Below, piece by piece: positions 1 through 13,400 of a stretch of DNA of 64,000 nt. Source of the stretch: Euborellia annulipes (taxonomy: Eukaryota; Arthropoda; Insecta; Dermaptera; Anisolabididae); contig JAKCPI010001930.1 of assembly GCA_023213315.1 (NCBI GenBank), forward strand, positions 1-64,000, in the 5' to 3' direction. A program made the translations under genes and the position numbers. How positions within the stretch are numbered: the stretch's first letter is position 1; every line of letters starts with the position of its first letter. The notes below the pieces were generated by a model, which ran no database searches, had not been told where the DNA came from, and worked only from the letters and a program-made list of their open reading frames with translations.

Positions 1-383
1 CAAGATGTCGAAAAAACTGAAAAAGTGCATTAGTAAAGTACTTTTTGGCTGATTTTGATTAAAAGCTTATTTTCACACCTCAAGGGTATGCCTAAGTTAA
101 ATATAAAATTTCAACCTCCTAGCTCAATTCCTTCATGCTATAAATTAAACACAGACAGATCATGTTGCATGTTGTCTTTTTTGGATTCAGGAGATCTCAA
201 AACGTGTATATCCATCAAAATCTCGACATCGAATTTTTTACATGAATCCAATACTAAAAAGATATTGGACAATATGGCTGCTACCTGGCATTTGAGCCTT
301 ATGGCAGGTAGCCGCCAGCTTGTACAATATCTTTTCTCTGCATGGTATATTATCATATATATATAGGTAAGTGAAAGTAAAAA
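1..383 (-). repeat. Element A, truncated copy
   Basis: Reverse-orientation copy of the dispersed element A: the motifs GATTTTGATTAAAAGC, CAGACAGATCATG, TCAAAATCTCGACATCGAAT and a terminal GGTAAGTGAAAGTA appear in the expected order. It is cut by the window edge. About 90 bp (253-345) of unrelated DNA with a small imperfect hairpin (GCTGCTACCTGG / CAGGTAGCCGCC) interrupts it before the A/T terminus. Confidence 0.7.
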
Positions 384-789
384 TATTCTAGTATTAGCAG
401 GCAACTTAAATGAGATAAAACAAATTGTAAGAAAAATCTAAAGTTGTTCGTTCTCTCTACTAAAGGGTCAATGAGTAAGAGGTTCAAAAAAATCAATGTA
501 ATTTAAAGAAGGATGAAGACGTTGCCAAAAAAAGAGGTGAACTATATATATACAGTATATACTCCGAGGGACTCAATTGATAATTGTTTGGTCATGTGAA
601 AAGAATTGAAAATGAAAAACCAGCAGAACGAGGACGAAGAGGAAAAGTCAAAGAATAAGAACAAAACGACTACGAGATTAAGAAGTAAAGTAGAATTCTA
701 TTAAAAGGATCATATTTATAAAATAAAAAAATAAATAACAGGAATGAAGAGGAATGCAGCCAGCTAAGGAGCCTCTATTATTAAATTAA

Positions 790-1240
790 ACTCCTTTATT
801 GCAAGACGTTTCGGCCAACTTTATTGTGCCATCCTCATTTGCATAAGCTTAACAAAAAATTATTTAAATAGAGTTGTTAATTAATCAAATATTCGATTTA
901 AAAAATTTTTTATAAAAAATATTTAACATTATTAAAAGTTTTTTTTTTAGCAAATAGAGTTGTCAATCGTCTGTCTATAAGCCAATCATATACCAGTATA
1001 ATGGCCTATGTATCAAATAATAATGTAAATATATTCTTGTTATTGATACAACAAAGGCTATTATATGTGACTGGCTTATGGACTGACGATTGACAAATCT
1101 ATTTGCTAAAAAACTGGAAAAAAAAATTTTTTTATTCGAACATTTGGTTAATCAACAACTCTATTTAAATAATTTTTTGTTTAGCTTATGCAACTGAAGA
1201 TGGCACAATAAAGTTGGCCGAAACGTCTTGCAACAAAATT
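790..1240. repeat. Inverted repeat with GTTTCGGCC/GGCCGAAAC ends
   Basis: Left arm has GCAAGACGTTTCGGCCAACT and the right arm, about 400 bp on, its reverse complement (AGTTGGCCGAAACGTCTTGC). Between them lie further inverted segments (TTATTTAAATAGAGTTGTTA / AACAACTCTATTTAAATAAT; GACTGACGATTGAC). The right arm carries CTGAAGATGGC upstream of GGCCGAAACGT, the motif shared by about ten loci in this window. A Penelope-like or LINE-tail origin is inferred, not shown. Confidence 0.6.
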
Positions 1241-1424
1241 TTTTGACGATTACAATACTTTCTCTTTATATACTATACGAGAAAGTAAAAAAGTAAAAAT
1301 ATAGAAAAGAACAAATGAAAATGTATTCAAGTTTTTTATATAAATTTAATGTAAAATTAATATAAGAATTCACTGATGAAGATAGGGAGCTTCGCAAGCC
1401 TGGTGGATAATAGTGAGAACGATG

Positions 1425-1565
1425 AATAAATAAAATCCGGAGATGATTTTCAGGTCAATTTATTTGGATTAACTCCTCCCGCTATGAGTCAACGTTTCGG
1501 ACCCATAGCGGAAGGAGTTAATCCAAATAAATTGACCTGAAAATCATCTCCGGATTTTATTTATT
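1425..1565. repeat. Near-perfect 140-bp hairpin centred on AACGTTTCG
   Basis: Arms of about 65 bp (ATAAAATCCGGAGATGATTT... and its complement ending at 1565) are almost identical and flank a loop containing AACGTTTCGG, the core of the larger foldbacks elsewhere in the window. Confidence 0.8.
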
Positions 1566-1852
1566 AATTCTTTTCACTATAAGAATTCACTTATAATGAA
1601 TTAAATATAAGAAACAAATGGAAATTGTATTCAAGTTCGGCCGAAAACTCCAAAACAATCCCAATCAAACGGGATCGGATGAGGCTTCGGCCGTACGACG
1701 GCCGAACTTGATCCTATTCATTTATACAGCCGGGGATCGTTCGACTAAGTTCGGCCGTAGACGGCCTTATACTATCATAATCTTATCATCAATAATAATG
1801 TTGTTGAAAGAGTCACAAAGTTATTCTCCCTCACTTCCAAGGAAATAATTAA

Positions 1853-1957
1853 TCATGAATGGTGCGTTTCTGCTGGTTGGCTAACCATTAACAAAACATC
1901 ATCTTTTTCTTCCTTTAAATGAGAATAATCTCTGTGTAATTTCTTCTCCTTCTCCAT
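1853..1957 (-). CDS. Possible terminal exon of the acidic gene
   Basis: On the minus strand a splice-acceptor-like CGAG (AG at 1958-1959) is followed by an open frame of 34 codons rich in Glu, Lys and Asp, starting MEKEKKLHRDY and ending HHS and TGA. A phase-0 entry would match the phase-0 end of the exon at 4381-4496. The alternative frame with a 2-nt lead is also open for 18 codons and ends with FSFKGRKR. The acceptor has only a modest pyrimidine tract and 2.4 kb of repeats lies between, so this is a guess based on composition and phase. Confidence 0.22.
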   Translation of the reverse strand: MEKEKKLHRDYSHLKEEKDDVLLMVSQPAETHHS

Positions 1958-2548
1958 CTCGAAACACATTTATACATTTAGTGGGAAAAAAAAGTTTAGA
2001 GAGGGTATTCAGATAGACAAGAGTTCGGAATAAAAAAGATTTTTTCTACTCTTTAACTCTCTTTTATAATAAAGCTCTTGAGATCTGAAGTTGCTGGTAT
2101 AATTAGACTTTATTTCTTCTTTGTTAAAGAGTGAAATGAATTTGCTCAATTAGGGAAGGGATTATTAACTTTAGTTTTAGGGATAACAAATTTCCGTTTA
2201 GGAGAGTTTTTAAAATAAATGGTTAACAAAGTGTATGAGAGTAGGATGGATAATATCAAATTTCCTTCGAAATTTCGGGAGAAACAAAAAACAACAAACT
2301 CAAGAGAAGTTGAAACATAAGCAAGTAGAAATTTTTCTAACTCGGAATGTTATGGAAAATGAGAACGGCTTCAATATTGAAGAAGATTGGAAGACTGGAT
2401 ATAAAACACCCATGGAACTAATGGTGTCTAAACATTCTCATTGCCCACAATTTTAAATTGGACATTTCTTTGTATCGGAAAATAGATGATTCCCACAACC
2501 TAAGAAAAAATAATTGATTCTTATTGGAAAGCGAAGGATTTAAAAGTT

Positions 2549-2862
2549 ATAACGGGAGAAATAAAACAGCAGAAATCGCCTTATTCCATTTATTTGCAAA
2601 TATTTCGGCTGGCCTGACATCTGGCCATCTTCAGTGCAGGATCTACAATAATCACAAGTGCATATTGTTTAAGTTAATCTGAAGGTTTTTTGTGATTTTT
2701 AATTTCTAAAACCTTCACATTAACTTAAACATTATGCCCTTTTGATTATTGTAGATCCTGCACTGAAGATGGCCTGGTGTTATGCCGGCCGGAATATTTG
2801 CAAATATATGGTATAAGGCGATTCCTGAGAAATTTATGCTATTTTATTTCTCCCGTTACAAC
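2549..2862. repeat. Foldback with CTGAAGATGGCC motif
   Basis: Inverted arms read ACGGGAGAAATAAAACAGCA...TTTGCAAATATTTCGGC and GCACTGAAGATGGCC...CCGGAATATTTGCAAATA...TTTTATTTCTCCCGTT. The interior segment TGTAGATCCTGCACTGAAGA is also inverted. Same class as the foldbacks at 790, 3420, 14596, 18990, 47028, 53040 and 54702. Confidence 0.7.
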
Positions 2863-3414
2863 ATCCTGTGAAACTAGCAACAATTCATATATCATCATTT
2901 AAAAGTTTTAGTTTGAACTAAAGTATCTAAATTTGGAATCATTATGGCTTAGGCAACTCTGGCACAGAACCACTCATATGCTCTAAGACTCAGGACCAGT
3001 TGAAAAATTATAGAAAAAAAGTATGAACCACAAAAGATGACAATTTTAAAAAAACAAGATGTATTATCTTAAAATATTTTTATCTTAATAAAAATCAACA
3101 TATTTGATTTCTCTAATAATAGTCTAAATTTCGGGTATTTGGAAACGATCTGTAAAATCCACGAGTGACTGACTGGCTATTGTTAGCGAGTTATCAATGG
3201 AATTAGATGAATGCCAGGGAATGAACGACACGAATTAACACTGATCCATTGACAAACACTTTGAGCTATTTTGGTTGGAACTATTCAAATCTATAAACAC
3301 ATATTCAAAACGTTTAGTATTCTTTTATTTATCGTCCATTAGAAATTTAAAGTAAATTAATTAAAAGCCCTTATTAATTAAAAACAAAAGAGATCTATTT
3401 GTGGTATTCAAACT

Positions 3415-3672
3415 TTGTTTTTTTTTTGAGTAGTAAGGATATCCAGGCAGCCAAAAAACAATTAAGAAAATTATTTGTCTTTATTTATTTATTTCATATC
3501 TTTGTCTACGTTTCGGCCAAGAGCCTCTATGAGCTCGAGGCAAACAGCATTTGTCCTGATGAAGGCAGAAATAGCCGAAATATCGGCCGAAACGTAGACA
3601 AAGATATGAAATAAAGATAAATATAATTTTCTTTATTGTTTTTTGGCTGCCTGGATATCCTCACTACTCAAT
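3415..3672. repeat. Foldback with CTGATGAAGGC...GGCCGAAACGT
   Basis: Arms (TAGTAAGGATATCCAGGCAG / CTGCCTGGATATCCTCACTA) enclose a second inverted pair (CTTTGTCTACGTTTCGGCC / GGCCGAAACGTAGACAAAG). The loop holds CTGATGA at 3556-3562 followed by a GGC/GCC stem and GAAA. This resembles a hammerhead ribozyme core, but with one extra base after CTGATGA. Confidence 0.7.
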
Positions 3673-3711
3673 ATATATTTGTTTTTTTTTTCTTTCATCC
3701 AGCAACTTATG

Positions 3712-3925
3712 TACAGTGAGGAACAATATTAAGTCCCACCCATTTGTTTTCTTATTGTGATTATTTCATTGTTTTTAAAAAAATATTATTTATTTTTTAA
3801 TGAAAACTTTCATGGTTCAAACCTAGAAAATTTCCACCAAAGATTTTCATTTTCTTTTATAAAAACAAGGAAATAATCACATGTAGAAAAAGCATGGGTG
3901 GGATTTAATATTGTATCTCACTGTA
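3712..3925. mobile_element. 213-bp TA-flanked palindromic MITE, copy 1
   Basis: Starts TACAGTGAGGAACAATATT and ends with the near-complement ...ATTGTATCTCACTGTA, with internal inverted segments over nearly its whole length. The TA at each end suggests Tc1/mariner-type insertion. It has no coding capacity. Other copies are at 8899, 15781, 29298 and 58758. Confidence 0.8.
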
Positions 3926-4136
3926 CCATCATTAATTAAGTATTTCTTAAAAATATATAAGCTTTGTTCTTTTTATGTGAACTACTTGAACGATACAGGA
4001 AGTGACGTCAGATCAGCTGACCTTTTACGATTTCACCAGCACCAAGTGCTGCTTTGGGTTAGAAAAAGTGTGCAAATGCAAATATGCTCATCTAAATACT
4101 GTATAATTCAATATTTATTAATTCAAATAGCCGGCA

Positions 4137-4222
4137 AAAGTAAGCGTGTGCCGCCGGGAGTTAAACCACGGATCCACTAATTTGTACTCGGTGTGCCCTT
4201 ACCACTAGAGCACAGCACAGCA
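4137..4222 (-). repeat. tRNA-derived SINE head (antisense)
   Basis: The minus strand reads GTGCTCTAGTGGTAAGGGCA (A-box-like) and, about 40 nt later, GTGGTTTAACTCCCGGC (B-box-like). The cloverleaf is not convincing and there is no neat acceptor stem, so a tRNA-derived SINE or tRNA pseudogene is more likely than a working tRNA. Confidence 0.4.
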
Positions 4223-4380
4223 TTCGGGTATTTGAATTCACTCAGAAATCAGAATTCACTCAGGAATCAGTTTTCTCCTGATAACTAAAACTGCAATCAG
4301 TTCTAGTGCAGTACCAATGTAGATAAAAAGAACAAACCTATTATTTGTCTTAAAAATAAAAATTTTATTTTTTTTTTCAC

Positions 4381-4496
4381 CTTTTTAATTTCTGGACTTG
4401 AAAGTGCAATAACTTCTTTGGGTAATTCTTTCTTTATTTCAGATTCTGTCATTTGCTTTTCTGAAGGCGAAGTTTTTATAGAAATTGTTTCTGCTT
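4381..4496 (-). CDS. Acidic gene, exon 15
   Basis: 116 nt, entered with a 2-nt lead that completes a Glu codon with the G left by the exon at 9575. It encodes AETISIKTSPSEKQMTESEI and then a Lys/Glu/Ser-rich tail. The donor is GTGAAA, weaker than the GTAA donors of the other exons, and leaves phase 0, breaking the phase-1 pattern. Reading through instead gives a Lys-rich then hydrophobic tail with a stop about 80 nt later, so this could also be the last exon. Confidence 0.6.
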
Positions 4497-7400
4497 CTAA
4501 AAAAAAATCATAAAAATTATTTAAAATACAAATTTTGATTTCAGTTTAGCTTTGAAGGAGATTTATGTATAAATAAAGGCGTAGGCCTATATATTGATCT
4601 AATAAGAGAAAAAATAAATTGGACAGATGTAGCCTAAATGAAATCTAAAAGAAAGAACTTCTCAATTATTTTTATTTTTGACACTTCTGTCAAGAGTTAT
4701 TTTTCTCTCTTTTTTTTCGATAATTCGCCAATATCAGGACCAAGTTCGACAGTTCGATTATGACGAATTATTGAAAACAGAGAAGAGAGAGATGACAGCT
4801 AATGTAAAAAAAATAAAATAATTGATCAGTCTAAAAGTTAGAAAAGTTTTTTTTTTTTTTTTTTCAAGAGAAATAATTGTCTAGTCTCCAAGTTCGCTCA
4901 TATCCAAGAAAACAAAGTATATAAATTAAATGATAACAATTTTTCTCGAATGTTTTTTAAAAATTTCTAATTAAAGTAACAATCTATCGAGAAAGTTCAG
5001 CAAATTTGGTTGGATGAATTTATGAAATTATATTATTCAAGGTTAAGATAAATACATCAAAAGTTATAGAAATAAAAAAGAATTTTGTTATTTTCCCTGT
5101 TTTTCGTCCAGGGTTGTTCGGGAAACCAGGGTGGTCAAAACCACTGGTTCTGTTTAAATGACCAGTGGTTTTATTGACTGACCATTTAATTTTAATTCCG
5201 CACTGTGTGAGGGTTTTTTAAAATTAAATTCCGAAGTTAAATAGGTATTAATCAAAAAATTTCATTTAAATGGTTTTAATAATCTATCAAAAACTAAATA
5301 TATCCCCGAAAAAAAAAATTGGTGTGATATGTTACAGTATTTATAATTAGGGCTGGACGGTAATGGATTTTCATTACCGACCTCGATAATGAAAAAAAAA
5401 CCGGTTTTTCTCGAAAGCCGGTAAAAATTTTTTACCGCCCGCAGCACAGAAATTTGTCGCCGCGGAACCAAAGTTTGTCGCCGCGGCACATTTTTTTCCC
5501 GCGGAACCAAAATTTTTCCCCGTCCGAAAAAATATTTTACCTTTTTTTTTAGAGACGCCAATTTTTTCTGCCGTTCGCGGCACATTTTTTTTCGCGGAAC
5601 CAAAATTTTTCCCCGTCCGAAAAAATATTTTACCTTTTTTTAGAGACGCCAATTTTTCCTGCCGTTCGCGGCACATTTTTTTTTCGCGGAACCAAAATTT
5701 TTTCCCGTCCGAAAAAATATTTTACCTTTTTTTAGAGACGCCAATTTTCCCGCGGAACCAAAGTTTGCCGCCGCGGCACATTTTTGTTTTTCGCGGAACC
5801 AAAATTTTTTTGCCGCCGCGGAACATTTTTTTTTTCGCGGAACAAAAATTTTTTACCGTCCGAAAAAATAAATTTTTGCCGACTTTCGAAAAAAAACCGG
5901 TTTTTACCGAATTAGAGGTTCGTTACCGCGTTTTCGGTAAAAAATTTTTGCCGGTTTTTACCGGTAAACCGGTTTACCGTCCAGCCCTATTTATAATCAA
6001 GCAGAGGAATAATATTTATTTAGATTTTGTTTACATAGCAAGCATATTTCTCTTATTCTTTTATATAGGGCAGGAATAAAATGGATCTCAAACAAAATTG
6101 AGGGCAAATGAGAATATAGATTTTAAAGAACATCTAAAAAATAATTGAATTATTGTTGGAGTGAATTTTGAGAAAATTGATAACTCTGTAAGAGAACATA
6201 AATAAAGTACTAAGGGAGCGTACAAGTATTACGTAACGCAATTTTTGAAGATTTCTGACCCCCCTACCCCCCATGTAACGCGCCGTAACATTTTTCTGGA
6301 CCCCCCCCCTAGACGTTACGTAACGCTCAAGTAGCCATTTTTATCTAAGTCACAATTATGTTGCGCAAAGTAGCTAAAATACCAGTTACGTAACGCTCTC
6401 CCCCTTGTAACGCATGGTAACGTTTTACGATACCCCCCCTCCCCCCCTCAAATTGCGTTACGTAATACTTGTACGCTCCCTAATCTCTTTGGTCGATTTT
6501 ATTTAAAAGTTTATTTTTGCAAGTCGGGAGGGTACGTACTTAACTCAAATATAAAATTTTAACCTCGTAGCTCTTTTCCTTTTTGCTTTTTTTACCACAG
6601 ACGAATATAAACATTAATCATATTGAAAGAAATCTGGTGTGACTGGTCGCACAGCACACAACTTTCTCTTACCTTGGATAAGATAAGAAAAAGTTGTGTA
6701 CTGTGCTTGTCGTACCAGATTTTTTGTGCCGAGATAAATTTAATTGCCCTTAGCACCTAAGTTCCAAACTTGACCACGCGATTCATAGATGGCGCTGTGC
6801 TCCGAATGTTTCAGTAAAATTTTCTTCAAACGATTTCCACGAAAAATTCCACTGATATACGTTTTAAAGAGGATTTTAAAAATGGTTGATTTATGAATTT
6901 TAATCAAAATCGTTGGAGTGAATTTTGAGAAAATGGAAAAAAAATTGAAAAAGTACATCAGTAAAGAACTAGTACTTTTTGGCCGATTTTGTTCAAAAGC
7001 TTATTTTCATCCCTTGGGGGGATGCCTAACTTAAATATAGAATTTCAACCTCGTAGCTCTTTTCGTTCCTGAGATATTTTGTTCACAGACAGACAGACCA
7101 ATTTGCGGGCCCCCCTTTTTTGGACCTCAAAAGGTGTATATCCATTAAAAACTCGACATCGATTTTTTGACATGATCGCAATACTTTCTCTCTATATTTA
7201 CTTATATACGTTTTTCACTTTCAAGTATCGTGTTATATATTCCTACAGACAATAGAACCACCTATAGGTGATTGTACTTGGATACTTGAAAGTGAAAATA
7301 CTTTCTCTCTATTTATTTCACATATAGGGTAAGAGAAAGTAAAAACAATCATATAACATCGACTGTTATCGTTTAACACTTGCTCAGTTATGAGATGTGA

Positions 7401-10400
7401 CGAACACCCGGAACGTCGACTATCAGATTGGAATAGATTCCGATTTATTTCACTATTGGCTGTCTATTGAGATATATTTTATATATTTGACTTTTGTGTA
7501 GAAATAGCCCAATTCGTGATCATCCATAAAAGTCATGAATGTAATAGAATACCTTAATAAGGTGATCGATAAAAATCTAACACTAAGCCTATATATTTTT
7601 TTTCCTTTTCTCTGGAGATTTTATTTTGTCATACATTAAAAAGAGATCTCTATTAAACTAACAAACTATATAAAGGGAAAAAAAAATGAAACAAAATAGA
7701 GTCGACGAATTGAAATTTATCTAAAGTGGTTTTGAGATAACATGCTCAACTCAAATTTCAAAGGGGAAAGAAAAAAGTATCAACTCTTTCGCTTGTTTTT
7801 TTTTTTTTTTTTTTATTATTTTAATGAGGAAAGTTAAAACTTTGCTGTTACTTAGTTCTAAACTTTAAAGTTTATTTTTTGTTTATATGAAAATATTCAG
7901 GATCATTTATATCAATTTCAAATTAGAAATTTTGTTTTCCAAAAAAAATTCATTTAAATCAAAAAAATAAATAAAATAAAGGGCATTGATATTCAACAGT
8001 GTGCCTTTAGTGGACCGATTTTCTTAAAGTTTTTATTTATACCAACGGGAGGGGCCCACCTCCACCTTTGTACCCTATTGTATAAATAAAAACTTTAAGA
8101 GGCGTTCTCACATGTCCTTTTCTTCCCCTAGAATTTCCTCACCTCTCCAATTACGGCACTAATTAAATTCCTGATATAATTTGAAAATCCCTTAGTCGAT
8201 TTTTTATAGTAAGACTACTAATCAATGTTGTAGCTATACTTGAAATTGATACTTCTCAACTTCTGTATAGCTGTGAGGAGGATAGTTATACTATAAGAAA
8301 CTTATTCTAATTAATTAGATAATTGGTACAAAAGACCGAAATTAGTCATTTTTTTAGTTTCTCTTACCTATATACAGTTTATAGAGAGAGAAAGTTCAAA
8401 AATTCGATGTGGATTTTGATGGATATACATGTTGAGAGGTCCCCTGAGTCCAAAAAAGTGGATCCCGCAAATTGGTTTGACTTTCTGTCTGTGTGTAACG
8501 ATCATGAAGGAATTGAGCTACGGGATTGAAATTTTATATTTAAGTTAGGTACCCTCCCGGACATTCAAAATCAAAATAAGCTTTGGATCAAAATCGGCCA
8601 AAAATTACTACTACTTTACTGAAGTGCTTTTTCAGTTTTTTGGAATTTCTCAAAATCGGGTCTAACGATTTTGATTAAAAATCAAAAATCAACTATTTTT
8701 TTAGATGCTCTTTAAAAAGTATATCGGTAAAATTTTTCATGAAAATTGTTTGAAGTAAACTTTACTGATATACTTTTTCAGTTTTTTCCATTTTCTCAAA
8801 TTTCGATCCAACTATTTTGATTAAAATTCATCAATCAATTATTTTTAAGATCCTCTTTAAAATGTATATTCTGATTTTGCCCTGAAAATTGTTTGAAGTA
8901 CAGTGAGGGACAATATTAAGTCCCACCCATGCGTTTTCTACTTGTGATAATTTCATTGTTTTTAAAAAAATATTTATATTTTTTAATGGAAACTTTCATG
9001 GTTCAAACCTAGAAAATTTCCAATAAAGATTTTCATTTTCTTTTATAAAAACAATGAAATAATCACAAGTAGAAAACGCATGGGTGGGACTTATTATTGT
9101 CCCTCACTGTACACTTTACTGATGTAGTTTTTCAGAATTTTCAAAATTATTTACAGGCTCTCCCTTCCATAGAGCCAATGTTAAATCCCTATGGGGATTT
9201 GAATGTTAATTTCGATTCAAACGGAAAACTTTTTACATATTTAAAAAAAAAATTCCAATTCTTATGAAATTTTATATTTATTTAGTATTCTCTATTATGT
9301 GTATATAAAATATCTAAATATGAGAATTTTGAAAAATAACCATAGTTTATTTCAAGCAGTCAACATTAAAACGCGTCTGGAACTAAGGTGCAATGGAAAC
9401 TAAATATATCTCGTCACAAAAAAATCTGGTGTGACAAGCACAGTTCACAACTTTCGATTACCGAAGAGTAAGAGTGTGCTGGTCTTACAGACCAGTCACA
9501 CCAGATTTTTCTTCAAGAATTTGGAAAAAAAATCTCTAGAGAAAGGCCTAAAAGAGGAATCTGATTATATTTACCTTTAATAGAAATTTCAGATCCAGAG
9601 ATAGAGTCAGGAGTATTTTCTTCTTTCACGACTTTTTCCAAGATATCCTTTCTGGTTGGCTGTTGCTGCTGCACTGAGATTTCAATCTTTTCTTCTTCTC
9701 GTGTTACTAAATTTAATAAAATTAAAATAATATATAATCCTTTATATTGTGCTAAATTTTATTAAAAATTTAATAAATAATTGAGTCGATAAATAAATAT
9801 GTTTAAAATTTTAGAAAGAAATTAAAATTTATGTAAAATAATTATTAATTATTATTAAAATAAGCAGGAGGATGCTTTGAAATTTCAAAAAGCGAAAAAT
9901 CCAATACCTTTAGGAATATTTTCTAACATATTTTGTTCTTTCTTTTTAGAATCACTTTTTGGAGATTCTTCATCTTCTATTTTTTTATTAAAATCTAAAA
10001 TCTCTTTACATTCTTCTTTCACTAAAAAAATTAATAACAATATAAATAATTTTATTATAAATTTATTTTTAAAAAATGATATATTACCTGGGATAACTTC
10101 ATTTTTCTCAGTTTCTTTTTCAAGAGGTTTAGAATCTTTCTCCAAAATAGTTTCTTTTTCGAATTTAACTTCTTCCTTTTCTATAGGACCTAATAAATAA
10201 AAATATTATATAAAGATGTATATTATTCCTTGGGCTTCTTATGTCTGGAGTCTGGGATTCGTTTGCCGTCTTAAGCCATAAAATTTTAATAAAGTCTAAA
10301 AATTTGAAATACAGTGGAACCTCGGCTTAAGGTGCGCGTCTCGGAAAACCGTTAAAACACGATTGACTCGAGGCGGCACCAGACGGCGTTAGTGTTCCCC

Positions 10401-13400
10401 CATTGGAAAACAAGGGACTTTTTCCATTTCATTCTAGACTTTCCAGCTAATTAATTAAAGGCAATAAATTAATTATTTTTTAACACAATGATTACTAATT
10501 TAATTATCTACAACTTATAGAGCTCCTTTTTTAAATATCTTTTATTTAGTGCGATTAATCTAAAAAAAAAAAAAATTTTTCGAAAATCAAAAAAAGGGCT
10601 TCTATAAGTTGTAGATATTTTAAATAGCTTTAATTTAAAAAAAATTTGAGGTCGATAGCTTCAAAATTGTGGCCGCTGGAAAGTCCCAAAATTAGCACCC
10701 CGAGACGCGCACCTTAACGAGCATAATCGTTCCAGAATCATACTCATAAAGCGTAACCCTCGTTATGCGAGACAATAACATAATAAATATAATACAATAA
10801 CATAATTCTCCCCATAGAGCTGTGCCCCCAGTGGCGTAGCGAGCTTAACTCGCGCCCGGGGCACAATTCCTTTTTAGTGCCCCCCCCCCCCATTCGAAAA
10901 CCATATAATATTATATGTAAAATATACTCGCAAATTAATAAATAAATAAAGTAAAATAAATAAAGTCATAGGCTCAAGCTAGGCTTTAAATTTGAGACAA
11001 AATTATCCAGCAATTTTTTATTTTCCGGATCATTTGGCGCCCCTATATGAGTAGCGCCCGGGGCATGATGACCACCCTTGCCCCCCTCTTCGCTAGGCCA
11101 CTGGTTCCCCCATGACATCATGCGCACAATCCAGGGCTTCCCCTCTCCTCACCACTCGTTATGCCAAACGTCACTCGTAAAGCAAGTCATTCTTTTACAT
11201 TTTGTTTTGCTCGCTATGCGAATTACTCGTTATGAGAAGCGAGGTCCTAATATAAATTTGAAACATTTTACAAGAGGATAGTAGATTCACCCTTAGGGGT
11301 TTCTCGATTGACCATCAAGATTGGGTTCGGGATGAAATTTAATCAATTAAAATAAACTAAGTGAACAAATAATTTATATTAAAATTGAAAAAAATATACT
11401 GATTGAGCTAAAAATATATAAATATAAATATCGAACTCAGAGGATTTAAATATTCGAGCGATTTATTATAAATTATTAAAAAATAAAGAAATCTCATCAA
11501 AAATGATAGTTAAAAATCAATTATTTACCTGTGGATAGTTCTTCCAATTCATTTCCTTTTTCTAGTAAATCACTCGGATGTTTCTTAGGTTTTTCCTCAA
11601 TTGCTAATAAAATAAGTTAAAAATAATGGTTAATAAATGAAATAACAGACGAGTCTATAGTCATTCATTTACCTGGTAATTCTTCCACATTAATTGGATT
11701 ACATTCTGCAACTTTTTCTTCTTGCTTTTGTAGAAAATTTTCATGAAAATCCGGTGATTCTAGAAAAAAAAATTTAAATATTATTTTAACAATGTCAATG
11801 TCTTTTTACTTTCTCTTAACTAGTTATGAGCCCACGGGGGTGGTGTAGAGGTTAGGTGCTAACCTCATATACAAACGTCGGGGTTCGGACCCAGGCAGTC
11901 CGATGATTTTATTTAAGCCATCTGGATACCAGATGGCTTAAATAAAAATGCCTGGACCCTAATATATATAAATTCATAAATAACGGTTATCGTAAATGTC
12001 TTATATGGCCTGAGCTGCCGAGAAGACAGTGTGAATGTGTGTGTGAGTGTGAGTGTGAATGAGAAAAAAGTGTGAATGTTTTTAAAAAAAAAAAAAAAAA
12101 CTAGTTATGAGTAAAAACAAAAAAAAAAGGGTTTTTTCTTAAAAAACCCTCTTTTTTTTTGTTTTTTACTCATAACTTCTACAAAAATGGTCCAATTTCC
12201 AACTTTTTTTTTGTGTAGTTTTCAAGAAAAATACAATTAAAAATTTTTCTGTATCATTTTTAAATTTCAAAATTTTAGTAATTTTCTGAAAATCATGCAT
12301 ACTTCGATTTTCCTGAAAATTTTTTGTAACAAACATCTATTCACTCCACAACTTTTCAGGCGGTTCCGGTCGTGGGATCTATGCCTATTATTTTTTTTTC
12401 GATTTTCTAAAAATTATTTTTTCCTATTAATCATTTTTAAAAAATAGTAGGCACAAAAATTTCAAAAAAAAAAAAGTTGGAAATTGGACCATTTTTGTAA
12501 GAGTTATTAGCAATCAACCAAAAAAGAAGGATTTTTTTAAAGTTGAACCGATGATCAAAAAAATCTGAAAATTTACCAGGAGGGGTTTTTTTTAAGGGGT
12601 ACTAAAAAATATCAAAAAGTGGAGGAAATAAAAAATTAAAATTTTTCAAACCGTTCGAATTGGAGTGGAATTGCCCCATATATAAAGTATTGGATTCATG
12701 TCAAAAATTCGATGTCGAGATTTTGATAGATATACACGTTTTAAGGTCCCCTGAGTCTGACAAAGTGGTTTTCGAAATATAGTCTGTCTTTCTGATTGTG
12801 AACAAAATATCTCTAGAACGAAAAGAGCTAGGAAGTTTAAATTTAAGAATATTCAAATTAAGTACCCTCCTGGCACGTAAAACGAATCTTTTGAACAAAA
12901 TCGTCCAAAAAGTACTAGTACTTTACTGAGGTACTTTTTTAATTTTTTTCACGATTTTCTCAAAATTCGCTCTGGACAACGATTTTGATTAAAATTCAAA
13001 ATTATTTTTTAGATGCTCTATAAAATGTATATTCTCATTTTGGTAAGGAAATGTAATTTTACTTCAAGAAATGGGAGGAGGGATATAGTTAAAATTTTAA
13101 ATTTATTTATAAACATTCATTTACCTGTTAATTCATTAACTTGAATTAACTTAAATTCCGTAACTATTTCTTCTTCCTGTTGTTTTTCAACAAAATCTTC
13201 ATTAAAATGTGGTGTTTCTAAAAATAAAAATATTTTATTAAAGTGTTATCGTTAATTTTGAAAATAAGGTAATAATAGCTACTAAAAATTTTAAATTTTT
13301 CATTAATTTACCTGAAGGCAATTCCACTTCTTCCACTTCCACTTCCAGATTACATTCTAAAAATGTTTCTTTTGCTTCGGTTTCTAAGAAATCTTGCAAA

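Larger units (their letters stand above)
10311..11275. mobile_element. Pogo/Tigger-like MITE remnant with two younger insertions
   Basis: The left end TACAGTGGAACCTCGGCTTA and right end TTATGAGAAGCGAGGTCC match the ACAGTGGAACCTCG termini known from pogo/Tigger-type elements, with CGTTATGCGAG and AACGAGCATAATCG blocks between. Two MITEs (10331-10713 and 10829-11103) interrupt it. The right end is imperfect. Confidence 0.5.

Noticed and set aside
5262..5676. Basic frames with repeated FGSAKKN- or VPR-like words
   Set aside because: Produced by the 92-bp tandem repeat in the hAT MITE; frames differ between units and there is no start or splice support.
9877..10200. 107-codon plus-strand frame
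   Set aside because: Shadow of two acidic-gene exons on the minus strand, which are supported by splice sites and phases.
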